In this document: piece after piece, positions 1-8,004 of the stretch
How the letters are laid out: the number at the start of each line of letters is the position of its first letter
Position numbering within the stretch: position 1 is the stretch's first letter
Source: Cohnella sp. WQ 127256
GTDB lineage: Bacteria; Bacillota; Bacilli; Paenibacillales; Paenibacillaceae
Reading direction: 5' to 3'
NCBI RefSeq assembly: GCF_024519285.1
Contig: NZ_JAMZCY010000004.1
Coordinates: forward strand, 310,001 to 374,000
Length of the DNA stretch: 64,000 nucleotides
Notes under the pieces: generated by a model
The model's input: the letters and a program-made list of their open reading frames with translations, nothing else
Told to the model about the DNA's origin: nothing
Databases searched by the model: none
Translations under genes and position numbers: made by a program

Positions 1-805
1 GTATCCACTCATCTATGTCGTCAGCGCTTCCTTCAGTTCTAGCTATGCCGTACTATCTGGCAAGGTGTGGCTGTGGCCCGTTGATCCTTCACTAGATGGC
101 TACAAGGCCGTATTTAAGAACAAAAATATAGTTACTGGGTTCCAGAATACGTTCATCTATACGATAGCCGGGACAATAATCAATGTCATCATGACCATAT
201 TAGCCGCGTATCCAATGTCTCGCAAAGACTTCCGGGGGCGTAATACGTTCATGCTGCTATTCGTATTCACGATGATGTTCAGTGGGGGCCTCATACCGAC
301 TTACCTCGTCATCAAGGACCTTCATATGATTAACACCATCTGGGCGATGTTGATTCCAACTGCCTTATCCGTATGGAATGTCATTATTATGCGAACTTAT
401 TTCCAGACGACTATTCCTGATGAGCTCCTAGAGGCATCACAGCTAGATGGCTGCAACGATTTCCGCTTTCTATTAAAGATCGTTATCCCGTTGTCGGGAC
501 CGATTGTGGCGGTTATTGCACTGTTCTACGCAGTTGGACACTGGAACCAATATTTTAACGCCATGATTTATTTGAAGGATCCACAATTATATCCATTACA
601 GCTCATTCTCAGAGATATTCTCGTCCAGAATGAAGTCAAAGTGGATATGTTAGGCGACTTGAAGACAGCTGCTGCCCGCCAAGGACTTCGCGAGCTGTTG
701 AAATACTCTCTCATCGTCGTATCTTCTGTACCTTTGCTTATTATTTACCCGTTTGTTCAGAAGTTTTTTGTAAAAGGCGTCATGGTTGGATCTATTAAAG
801 GCTAA
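1..805 (+). CDS. Carbohydrate ABC transporter permease, LplC/YtcP type (5' end outside window)
   Basis: Inner-membrane permease of a binding-protein-dependent sugar importer. The reading frame is open from base 2, upstream of the first ATG at 65, and those codons read like the family's N-terminal segment, so the gene starts before the window. Several hydrophobic segments are visible. The EAA loop that contacts the ATPase is near codons 120-140 of the visible part (EASQLDGCNDFRF). The end KGVMVGSIKG is typical of LplC-type permeases. It is followed 31 bases later by a solute-binding lipoprotein gene, as usual for LplA/B/C-type importers. No ATPase is encoded nearby; such systems often share MsmX-like ATPases, which is an inference here. 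The substrate is unknown, though the downstream fucosidase suggests a fucosylated oligosaccharide or glycopeptide. Confidence 0.93.
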   Translation, partial: YPLIYVVSASFSSSYAVLSGKVWLWPVDPSLDGYKAVFKNKNIVTGFQNTFIYTIAGTIINVIMTILAAYPMSRKDFRGRNTFMLLFVFTMMFSGGLIPTYLVIKDLHMINTIWAMLIPTALSVWNVIIMRTYFQTTIPDELLEASQLDGCNDFRFLLKIVIPLSGPIVAVIALFYAVGHWNQYFNAMIYLKDPQLYPLQLILRDILVQNEVKVDMLGDLKTAAARQGLRELLKYSLIVVSSVPLLIIYPFVQKFFVKGVMVGSIKG

Positions 806-836
806 ATCACTTTGCAAACACTACTGGAGGGTCTAT

Positions 837-2504
837 ATGAAAAAGTCATTGCTTACCCTAGCGTCTGTAATTATGCTTTCGACAGTTCTATCTGCTTGCT
901 CTAGCTCTAACAAAGATAATAATGCTTCTTCCAGCGCTGCTGCGGGAAACGCAGCCGAGAGCTTGCTAACAGAGCCAGGAACCTACCCGATCACGAAGGA
1001 AAAAGTTACGCTTAAAGTCATGGTCCGCGGTAATCCGATCGTCGAAGATCTTGCGACCAATGAATTTACAAAATGGTATGAAGAAAAAACAAACGTCCAT
1101 ATCGAATGGGAAGTCGTTCCTGAGCAAAGCATGCAAGAAAAGCTCAACCTTGTTCTAGCTAGTGGAGATTATCCGGACGTGCTTCTCGGAATGAACGTCT
1201 CCCCTGCTCAAGAAATGATTTACGGCACTGAGGGTGTTTTCTTACCTTTGAACGATCTAATCGAGAAACAAGGAACGCAAACGAAGAAGCTGTTCTCAGA
1301 CAGACCAGAAATTAAAAATGCGATTACTGCACCAGGCGGTAACATTTACTCCTTGCCAGAGGTTAATGAGTGCTACCACTGTGTGTATAGCCAGAAGATG
1401 TGGATTTACGAGCCTTGGCTACAAAAGCTGAATCTGCAAATGCCGACAACAACTGATGAATTTTACAATGTACTGAAAGCCTTCAAGACACAAGATCCTA
1501 ACGGCAACGGTAAAGCTGACGAAATCCCATTGTCTATCTCACCAAAATCGTGGAGATCCTCCATCGATGCATTCCTAATGAACTCATTCGTATATAACCC
1601 TATGTACGGTACAACCAAGCATCTGTTCGTCCAGGATGGCAAGATGGATGTTTCCTTCAACAAGCCAGAATGGAAAGAAGGCTTGAAGTTTATGAACAAG
1701 CTTTACTCCGAAGGCCTTCTTGCTCCAGAATCCTTTACACAGGACGACAACCAACTCATGCAGCTTGGCGAAAATCCTGAAACTGTTATTCTTGGCGCTT
1801 CCACTGGTGGACACCAAGGGGTATTCACACAATTGCTTGGAGAAAGCGGACGTTGGAATGAGTATAAGACCGTTCCTGTATTGAAAGGGCCTGCAGGTAT
1901 TCAATATGCACCGGCTGACGCAACTCCATTGACGACTGGCTCGTTCCTTATTACTAATAAAGCAAAAAACCCTGAAATCGCACTTCGTTGGGCAGATGGA
2001 TTGTACGAGTATGAGCACACCTTGCGCAGTAACTATGGACGTCCAGGCGAAGAATGGCGTGAGGCTACTGAAGGTGAAATCGGTATTAACGGTGAACCTG
2101 CGAAATGGTCCGAGCTCAAATCCTTCGGAGAAATACAGAACGTGAACTGGGCACAAACAGGTCCTTCACTTCGTTCTCACGATTTCCGTCTAAGTGCAGT
2201 TAGTAAAGGCGATGACGATCTCGAAGTGATCTTGTACAACGAAACGAAAAACAATTACTTGCCATACAAAGCAGCAAACATTCAAACCGTTCCCCCATTG
2301 TTCATGACGAACGAGCAAGCGACTGAGGTAGCTGATCTTTCTAAGACGATTAACGATTACGTTGACGAAATGCTTGCGCGCTTCGTTATCGGCGATGCGA
2401 ATATCGATAAAGAATGGGATACCTATGTTAAGACGCTTGAAAGCATGAACATTAAGCAACTGATCAATGTATATCAAGTCGCTTATGACGCGCAAAACAA
2501 ATAA
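837..2504 (+). CDS. Extracellular solute-binding lipoprotein of sugar ABC importer (LplA type)
   Basis: A 555-residue lipoprotein that would capture the transported substrate outside the membrane. The start at 837 follows a GGAGG sequence (about 826-830); an in-frame ATG at 786 lies inside the upstream permease gene and has no ribosome site. It has a positively charged N-terminus, a hydrophobic stretch and lipobox LSAC with the lipidated cysteine at residue 21, then a Ser/Asn-rich linker. The length (about 550) and the motifs KVTLKVMVRG and WYEEKTNVHIEWE fit the long SBP family found with LplB/LplC permeases in Paenibacillus. It is probably co-transcribed with the permease. A 9-bp hairpin follows the stop and may reduce expression of the enzyme genes relative to the binding protein. 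Confidence 0.92.
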   Translation: MKKSLLTLASVIMLSTVLSACSSSNKDNNASSSAAAGNAAESLLTEPGTYPITKEKVTLKVMVRGNPIVEDLATNEFTKWYEEKTNVHIEWEVVPEQSMQEKLNLVLASGDYPDVLLGMNVSPAQEMIYGTEGVFLPLNDLIEKQGTQTKKLFSDRPEIKNAITAPGGNIYSLPEVNECYHCVYSQKMWIYEPWLQKLNLQMPTTTDEFYNVLKAFKTQDPNGNGKADEIPLSISPKSWRSSIDAFLMNSFVYNPMYGTTKHLFVQDGKMDVSFNKPEWKEGLKFMNKLYSEGLLAPESFTQDDNQLMQLGENPETVILGASTGGHQGVFTQLLGESGRWNEYKTVPVLKGPAGIQYAPADATPLTTGSFLITNKAKNPEIALRWADGLYEYEHTLRSNYGRPGEEWREATEGEIGINGEPAKWSELKSFGEIQNVNWAQTGPSLRSHDFRLSAVSKGDDDLEVILYNETKNNYLPYKAANIQTVPPLFMTNEQATEVADLSKTINDYVDEMLARFVIGDANIDKEWDTYVKTLESMNIKQLINVYQVAYDAQNK

Positions 2505-2516
2505 TTAAGTTATGGA

Positions 2517-2549
2517 GGACCCGTTACGTTCTTGGAACGGGTCCTTTCC
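2517..2549 (+). terminator. Intercistronic hairpin or partial terminator
   Basis: A perfect 9-bp stem (2517-2525 with 2536-2544, GGACCCGTT/AACGGGTCC), a 10-base loop and a short T-rich tail (TTTCC). The tail is weak, so it may be an attenuator or an mRNA-stabilising hairpin between the binding protein and the fucosidase gene. Confidence 0.6.
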
Positions 2550-2587
2550 ATTCATCTAGGATACCTACACATTGGAGGCTACTAAAT

Positions 2588-3862
2588 ATGAGTACTAGAG
2601 AAGAGAGAACACGTTTATTTTTACAAAATCGGTACGGCATGTTCATTCATTGGGGCTTATATTCGATATCCGCTAGAGGGGAATGGATGCGGGGTAACGA
2701 AAAAATGACTTACGAGCAATACAAAGTCTATTTCGACGAATTCGATGCATCTAGATATGATCCTAAGGCTTGGGCACGAGCGGCTAAGGCAGCCGGACAG
2801 AAGTATGCTGTCCTGACGACGAAGCACCATGACGGATTCTGTTTGTTCGATACCAAGCTTACAGATTTCAAGGCAACGAACACACCAGCCGGACGCGATC
2901 TTATTCGGGAATATGTTGATGCTTTCCGCGAGGAAGGCATATCCGTCGGCCTCTACTATTCGATCATCGACTGGAATCACGACGACTATCCGGGATATGG
3001 TGACCGAATTCATCCCGAACGCGATCTTGAGTCGGCTAAGGATAAACCGATCGACTTCGATCGCTACTTGGAATATATGCACGGACAAGTTCGCGAGCTG
3101 CTTACGAACTATGGCAAGATCGATATTATGTGGTTTGATTTCTCCTACGACAAGATGACCGGAGAGAAGTGGAAAGCGACAGAGCTCATCCGTATGATTC
3201 GCTCCATTCAGCCGGATATTATTATTGATAATCGACTTGGCGGAAATATTCGCGCAGCAGAACCAGAGGAATACGCGGGTGACTTCTTCTCCCCTGAGCA
3301 GATTATCCCACCAGGTGGAATCGTGGACGCCAATGGCGTTTCTATTCCATGGGAAGCTTGTATTACCTTAAACGATAACTGGGGATATCATTCTGGCGAC
3401 AATGCCTACAAATCTCCGCAGCAAGTCATCCGTACTTTGGTCGAATGCGTAAGCAAGAATGGAAATTTGCTGCTTAACGTAGGTCCAGATGGCAAAGGCG
3501 AAATGACCCGCGACTCCCTTGACGTATTGGCAGAGGTTGGCGAATGGCTACGTCTGAACGGCGACAGTATTTACGGCTGTGGCGCATCCGAATTGGCGAA
3601 GCCGGAATGGGGACGCTATACTCAGAAGGGCAAGAAGCTCTATGCTCATGTATTCGACCGTGGAGTCGGACCCATCTATTTTGCAGGCTTGAAAGGTAAA
3701 ATCAAGAAAGCTCGTCTACTGAAAGACGGTACTGAGCTAAAGGTTGAGTTGCCTTGGATGGCGGAGGAATACTCGGATATCGATAGCGGCGCATTCATTA
3801 CCTTGAAGGGTGCAAAGCTACCGGATGAAAGAGACACGGTAATCGAGCTGGAGCTACTATAA
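2588..3862 (+). CDS. GH29 alpha-L-fucosidase, cytoplasmic
   Basis: A 424-residue glycoside hydrolase of family 29, expected to remove alpha-L-fucose by a retaining mechanism. Family features are the N-terminal FIHWGLYS (residues 19-26), TTKHHDGFCLFD (77-88), GLYYSIIDW (121-129) and IDIMWFD (178-184), where Asp184 is the likely nucleophile, followed by LLLNVGPDGKGEM. No signal peptide is visible, so it acts inside the cell on imported material. The start ATG 2588 follows a GGAGG sequence about 8 bases upstream. It overlaps the next gene by one base (TAATG), pointing to one transcript with the asparaginase-like and peptidase genes. GH29 is clear; the exact linkage preference is not readable from sequence. 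Confidence 0.92.
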   Translation: MSTREERTRLFLQNRYGMFIHWGLYSISARGEWMRGNEKMTYEQYKVYFDEFDASRYDPKAWARAAKAAGQKYAVLTTKHHDGFCLFDTKLTDFKATNTPAGRDLIREYVDAFREEGISVGLYYSIIDWNHDDYPGYGDRIHPERDLESAKDKPIDFDRYLEYMHGQVRELLTNYGKIDIMWFDFSYDKMTGEKWKATELIRMIRSIQPDIIIDNRLGGNIRAAEPEEYAGDFFSPEQIIPPGGIVDANGVSIPWEACITLNDNWGYHSGDNAYKSPQQVIRTLVECVSKNGNLLLNVGPDGKGEMTRDSLDVLAEVGEWLRLNGDSIYGCGASELAKPEWGRYTQKGKKLYAHVFDRGVGPIYFAGLKGKIKKARLLKDGTELKVELPWMAEEYSDIDSGAFITLKGAKLPDERDTVIELELL

Positions 3863-4908
3863 TGATGGCAGATAATAAAAAAGACCTAACGGATATTGGA
3901 CTTACGAATGGCGCGGAGCCCCTTGTTTTAGAGTATCGTGGCGGTCATTTGGAAAATGTGCATTATGGTCATGTATGTGGAGTAAATGACTCCGGAGATA
4001 CCGCTTATCAGTACGGTAATCCGGAATGGATTACGTTCATGCGTTCCGCGGCTAAGCCGATTCAAGCCATCCCTTTCTTCCTAGAGGGATTTGACGAGAA
4101 GCTTGGCTTTACCTCCGAGGAAAAAGCGATTATGATGGCATCACATCGTGCTCTTCCCTATCATGTTGAAGCCTTGGAGAGCATGTTAAGTAAACTGGGC
4201 TTGGACGAGCAATCGCTCGTCTGCAAGCCTACCTATCCATTAGATGCAGAGGCCCGTGATGTGCTAGTCGCTGAACACAAGCCGCAACGGCGAATTTACC
4301 ACAATTGCTCAGGCAAGCACCTCGGTGTACTCGCCTATTGTATTGGAATGGGACATTCTTTGGACGATTACTATTCAGCAGATCATCCTGCACAGAAACG
4401 GATTGCCCAAATCGCGGCTGAGTTATCGGAATGTCCCGTTGAGGAGATTAGAATAGGCACGGATGGCTGCGGCTTCCCCGTATTCGGTATGCCACTCAAG
4501 AACATGGCATTAGCATTCCTGAAGCTGGCATGCCCTGATCTGATTGAAGACAAACAGCTAAAGCAAGCCGTCGAGAAGGTGACGGCTCTCATGAATACGT
4601 ATCCGAAAATGATCTCTGCAGACTATCTCATTTGTCCTAATCTTCTAATGGATGACAATATTGTCGCCAAAGGTGGGGCTAAAGGGATTTACTGCTTCGC
4701 TCTGAAGAAAGAGCGTTTGGCATTCGCTTTGAAAGTCGTTGATGGCTCCGAGGACGAGTGGCCAATCGCCGTTGCTTCAATTCTTGAGCAAATCGGTTAT
4801 CCCAACAAGGATACGATCGCACGTATGTATAAGATCGGCTCTCCTGAGATACGGAATGATAACGGTCTAGTCATCGGAGAAAATCGCAGCGTATTCACAC
4901 TACGTTAG
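3862..4908 (+). CDS. Asparaginase_II-family protein (L-asparaginase II, Rhizobium type)
   Basis: A 348-residue protein of the asparaginase_II family (the family of Rhizobium etli AnsA), unrelated in sequence to the bacterial EcAI/EcAII type. Recognisable segments are the early YRGGHLENVHYGHV, MRSAAKPIQAIPF, YHNCSGKHLG, GTDGCGFPVFGMPL and an internal GAKGIY near the C-terminus. Known members hydrolyse L-asparagine to aspartate and ammonia; no signal peptide, so it is cytoplasmic. Its start overlaps the fucosidase stop by one base (a second ATG follows immediately at 3865), and the PepV-like gene begins 11 bases after its stop. The context suggests that asparagine or an asparagine-linked product is freed from the imported substrate. 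That role is inference. Confidence 0.85.
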   Translation: MMADNKKDLTDIGLTNGAEPLVLEYRGGHLENVHYGHVCGVNDSGDTAYQYGNPEWITFMRSAAKPIQAIPFFLEGFDEKLGFTSEEKAIMMASHRALPYHVEALESMLSKLGLDEQSLVCKPTYPLDAEARDVLVAEHKPQRRIYHNCSGKHLGVLAYCIGMGHSLDDYYSADHPAQKRIAQIAAELSECPVEEIRIGTDGCGFPVFGMPLKNMALAFLKLACPDLIEDKQLKQAVEKVTALMNTYPKMISADYLICPNLLMDDNIVAKGGAKGIYCFALKKERLAFALKVVDGSEDEWPIAVASILEQIGYPNKDTIARMYKIGSPEIRNDNGLVIGENRSVFTLR

Positions 4909-4919
4909 GAGTGGGAAAT

Positions 4920-6455
4920 ATGAAAGACATCGATTGGAGCTCCGAAGTCACGCGACGGCAAGACGCGCTTATGCGCGATTTGTCGTCGCTCCTTGCTATT
5001 CCAAGCGTTAAGGATGTAGCAACAATAGCGCCTGGTATGCCCCTTGGCGTTGAATCTGCTCGTGCTCTGGCTTATATGCTGGATTTGGCCAAGCGTGAAG
5101 GGTTGCATACCGCCACTATTGATGGAATCGTCGGTTATGCAGAATATAAGAGCACTGAATATGAGGAGAAGACAGAAGTAGCGCCGGAAACGGCGGAAGA
5201 ATTGCAGGACGACTACATTGCCGTTCTGTGCCACGTGGATGTCGTCCCCGCCAGCGGTGAATGGACCTCTCCTCCCTTCGAGCCAACGATTCGCGATGGC
5301 AAGCTCTATGCGCGTGGTACGATTGACGACAAAGGTCCGGCTATTGCCGCATTATATGGACTTCTCATTGTGAAGGAGCTTGGATTGCCGCTCCGCCACC
5401 GTGTCCGGCTCATCGTTGGAACCGATGAGGAAACCGGAATGAATTGCATGGAGGCTTACAACCGTCATGAGCATCCACCCTTAGCCGGGTTCACTCCGGA
5501 TGCAGACTTTCCAATCGTCCATGCCGAGAAGGGACAAGTTAACTCCCGGATGACTTTGAATTTGCAGCGCTTGGGAGATGGCGATCAACTCGTTGACCCT
5601 AACCAAGATTTCTTTAAGCTGCAATCCTTCCAATCCGGAACCGCTGAGAATATGGTTCCAGATTTAGCGGAAGCCGTAATTCATGCGACTGCTCCTCGAT
5701 TAGAGACCTTAAGCACCTCCTTCAAGTCTTATTGTGCTAATAAGGGGCTTGTAGGCGAGATCGTATTCGACTCGAATGAGCAGAATGCTGACACTGCTAT
5801 ACTCCGCATGGAAGGCAAATCCACTCACGGAATGGCTCCGGAAACGGGCAATAACGCGGGTCTACGTTTGATGGAATTTCTATATGAGCATTCTTTTACC
5901 GGCAACGATGAGCATTTTATTAAAGGAGCGGTTGAGTTACTAGCCGGGGACACATCAGGGGAAGCACTCGGAATCGCATGCAGCGATGAGGTAATGGGGC
6001 CACTAACCGTTAATGTCGGATTACTCCGATATGAACCGCTTAACGGAGAAGCCTTCTTCCATTTGAACATTCGCTTTCCGGCTTGTACGAACGGAGAAAT
6101 CATCGTCTCGACAATGGAGTCACGAATTGGGGGATATGGCTTTGGGTTAACACCCCCGACGTTAAAGCCTTCCCATCAGGTCCCAGCAGATCATCCGATG
6201 ATTACGACACTTCAAGCGATTTACACAGAGCAAACCGGACAAGAAGCAACACTTCTCTCGACCGGCGGCGGTACTTATGCCTGCAAGCTGGCGGGCTGCG
6301 TCGCATTCGGACCGTTATTCCCTGGCGAATTAGACACTGCTCATCAGGCGGATGAATTCATTGCTATCGACAGCCTAATGAAGGCAACCGCGCTATATGC
6401 AAGAGCGATCTATGAGTTAGCGAATTTGGATTATCCTGAACAGATAGCGAGATGA
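4920..6455 (+). CDS. PepV-like M20 dipeptidase
   Basis: A 511-residue zinc dipeptidase of the M20 family, PepV/Xaa-His type. The ATG at 4920 is preferred because AGGAG lies at 4907-4911; the GTG at 4911 overlaps that site. Motifs include CHVDVVP with the first metal histidine (about residue 105), ARGTIDDKGP with the bridging aspartate, GTDEETG with the general base and metal ligand (about 170-171), DADFPIVHAEKG and a C-terminal STGGGTYA segment. An acidic stretch of roughly 20 residues (about 77-98, Glu-rich) sits just before the catalytic strand, where I would expect a shorter loop. The fourth gene of the fucosidase gene set, it ends 7 bases before the aminopeptidase. It probably trims imported dipeptides in the cytoplasm. 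Confidence 0.9.
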   Translation: MKDIDWSSEVTRRQDALMRDLSSLLAIPSVKDVATIAPGMPLGVESARALAYMLDLAKREGLHTATIDGIVGYAEYKSTEYEEKTEVAPETAEELQDDYIAVLCHVDVVPASGEWTSPPFEPTIRDGKLYARGTIDDKGPAIAALYGLLIVKELGLPLRHRVRLIVGTDEETGMNCMEAYNRHEHPPLAGFTPDADFPIVHAEKGQVNSRMTLNLQRLGDGDQLVDPNQDFFKLQSFQSGTAENMVPDLAEAVIHATAPRLETLSTSFKSYCANKGLVGEIVFDSNEQNADTAILRMEGKSTHGMAPETGNNAGLRLMEFLYEHSFTGNDEHFIKGAVELLAGDTSGEALGIACSDEVMGPLTVNVGLLRYEPLNGEAFFHLNIRFPACTNGEIIVSTMESRIGGYGFGLTPPTLKPSHQVPADHPMITTLQAIYTEQTGQEATLLSTGGGTYACKLAGCVAFGPLFPGELDTAHQADEFIAIDSLMKATALYARAIYELANLDYPEQIAR

Positions 6456-6462
6456 GAAATAC

Positions 6463-7926
6463 ATGAACATAACAATAACTGGACGCGATAGTGATACCGT
6501 GGCCGTGGATAATGCTGAGATCATTCTCCACCTCGTTATGGATGGAGAGGATACACTGTCTAAGCTCGACTTCGAGCTTAAACCCGCAATGACTTCTATA
6601 GGAAAAATCACATTCTTGTATGGCGTACGAGGTGAACAGCATCGTGCGCTTGTCGGTCTTGGCACTCTAGCTAAGCTCGATGTCGAACAGCTACGCCGAG
6701 CCGCTGGTTGTGCAGCCCGCGCGATCAGTCGGGAAGGCTACCGCTCTGCTGCTGTTCATCTAAATCTCTCTACAAATGTGGAGAGGGTAACACCTGAATC
6801 GCTTGTCGAAGCATGGGTGGAAGGCTGGCTCCTCGGGGGTTATACCTTTGATAAATACAAGCAGCATCCACGGGAACAGGTCATCGATAAATTACTTCTC
6901 ATTAGCGAGAGCAACGATCCTCAATCGTTTAACCCGTTGATTGCGCGGTCAGTAAGTCGTGCGGAAAGCACTATGCTCGCAAGAGATTGGTGCAACGAAC
7001 CAGCCAATGTGATGACCCCTTCACATTTGGTCGAGCAAGTACAACAATTGTTCGCTGAGCGAAATGTCGAGACAAGGGTTTTTCAAGGTGAAGAGCTTGT
7101 GCACTTTGGAATGAATGGTCTTCTCGCTGTTGGACAAGGCAGTCGCCACCAACCGGCACTCGTAGAACTTACATATGTGACAGATCCCTCTTTACCACTG
7201 CTCGCCTTAGTTGGCAAAGGGATGACATTTGATATGGGCGGCATGAACATGAAGACGGGACGAGATCTTAGTGAGGCTCGCTTCGATATGGGCGGAGCTT
7301 GTGCGGTCATCGGAGCATTGGATTATCTGGTCTGTAACGAAGCTCGCGCCAATGTTGTCGCCCTCATCGCAATCGCAGATAATGTTCCAGGATCAGGGGC
7401 GCTCCTCCCCTCCTCTACTGTTCGATATGCGAATGGATTAACCGTCCAAGTTAGCAACACCGATGCCGAAGGCCGGCTTATTCTAGCCGACGCTCTGCTT
7501 CATGCAGAGCGTCTAGGTGCGGATGAGATCATTGATATCGCAACGTTAACAGGGAGCGTTGGACATGCCCTTGGTCTTCGGGTAGCTGGTGTATGGGGGG
7601 ATCGTAGCTGTACAGAGAAGCTACATAGCCTAGGCGAGCTTAATGGAGATCGGGTATGGCCAATGCCGCTCATTGACGATGATGAGGACCTGTTACGTAG
7701 TGATTACGCGGATCTAAGCAACATTAGCTCAAGCGCCTATGGTGGAGCGAACGCGGCCGCACTCTTCCTGCGGAGATTCGTTGACGATTCGATTCGTTGG
7801 ACACATATCGATATGGCAAACACAGTTCAATCCCCCGCCGACCGAGGATATGAAGCCGCGGGAGCAACAGGATTCGGAGTACGACTGCTCGCCGATTATG
7901 TGATTCATTACAGTACGAATAGATAA
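6463..7926 (+). CDS. M17 leucyl aminopeptidase
   Basis: A 487-residue aminopeptidase of family M17 with an N-terminal alpha/beta domain (to about 165) and a C-terminal catalytic domain. Dinuclear-metal and catalytic residues can be placed by motif: Lys252 and Asp257 (GKGMTFD), Lys264, Asp275 (RFDMGG), Asp334 and Glu336 (NTDAEGRL) and Arg338. The canonical FDSGG loop reads FDMGG here, with Met258 in place of Ser, and the next residues are also unusual (MNMK rather than ISLK). The ribosome site is weak (GAGATGAG). It starts 7 bases after the PepV-like gene, so co-translation is likely. It would release N-terminal amino acids from imported peptides. The changed loop may alter specificity. Confidence 0.9.
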   Translation: MNITITGRDSDTVAVDNAEIILHLVMDGEDTLSKLDFELKPAMTSIGKITFLYGVRGEQHRALVGLGTLAKLDVEQLRRAAGCAARAISREGYRSAAVHLNLSTNVERVTPESLVEAWVEGWLLGGYTFDKYKQHPREQVIDKLLLISESNDPQSFNPLIARSVSRAESTMLARDWCNEPANVMTPSHLVEQVQQLFAERNVETRVFQGEELVHFGMNGLLAVGQGSRHQPALVELTYVTDPSLPLLALVGKGMTFDMGGMNMKTGRDLSEARFDMGGACAVIGALDYLVCNEARANVVALIAIADNVPGSGALLPSSTVRYANGLTVQVSNTDAEGRLILADALLHAERLGADEIIDIATLTGSVGHALGLRVAGVWGDRSCTEKLHSLGELNGDRVWPMPLIDDDEDLLRSDYADLSNISSSAYGGANAAALFLRRFVDDSIRWTHIDMANTVQSPADRGYEAAGATGFGVRLLADYVIHYSTNR

Positions 7927-7952
7927 AGAAGCAGCACACCATAAGCTCTAAT

Positions 7953-7981
7953 TTCATACTCGGCCATATCTTTGGTAAAAT
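7953..7981 (+). promoter_or_regulatory. Candidate sigma-A promoter for pepT
   Basis: TTCATA at 7953-7958, a 17-base spacer and TAAAAT at 7976-7981 form a plausible housekeeping promoter (4/6 and 5/6 matches to consensus). It lies 24 bases before the pepT start, leaving room for an AAGGAG site. It suggests pepT can be transcribed independently of the fucosidase gene set. Confidence 0.45.
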
Positions 7982-8004
7982 AACATCAAGGAGCTGAGTG
8001 ATAC

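Noticed and set aside
1584..2156. 190-codon minus-strand frame
   Set aside because: It lies antisense within the solute-binding lipoprotein gene, with no ribosome site and no protein-like motifs.
4911..4919. GTG start for the PepV-like gene
   Set aside because: The GTG overlaps the AGGAG ribosome site at 4907-4911; ATG 4920 has proper spacing.
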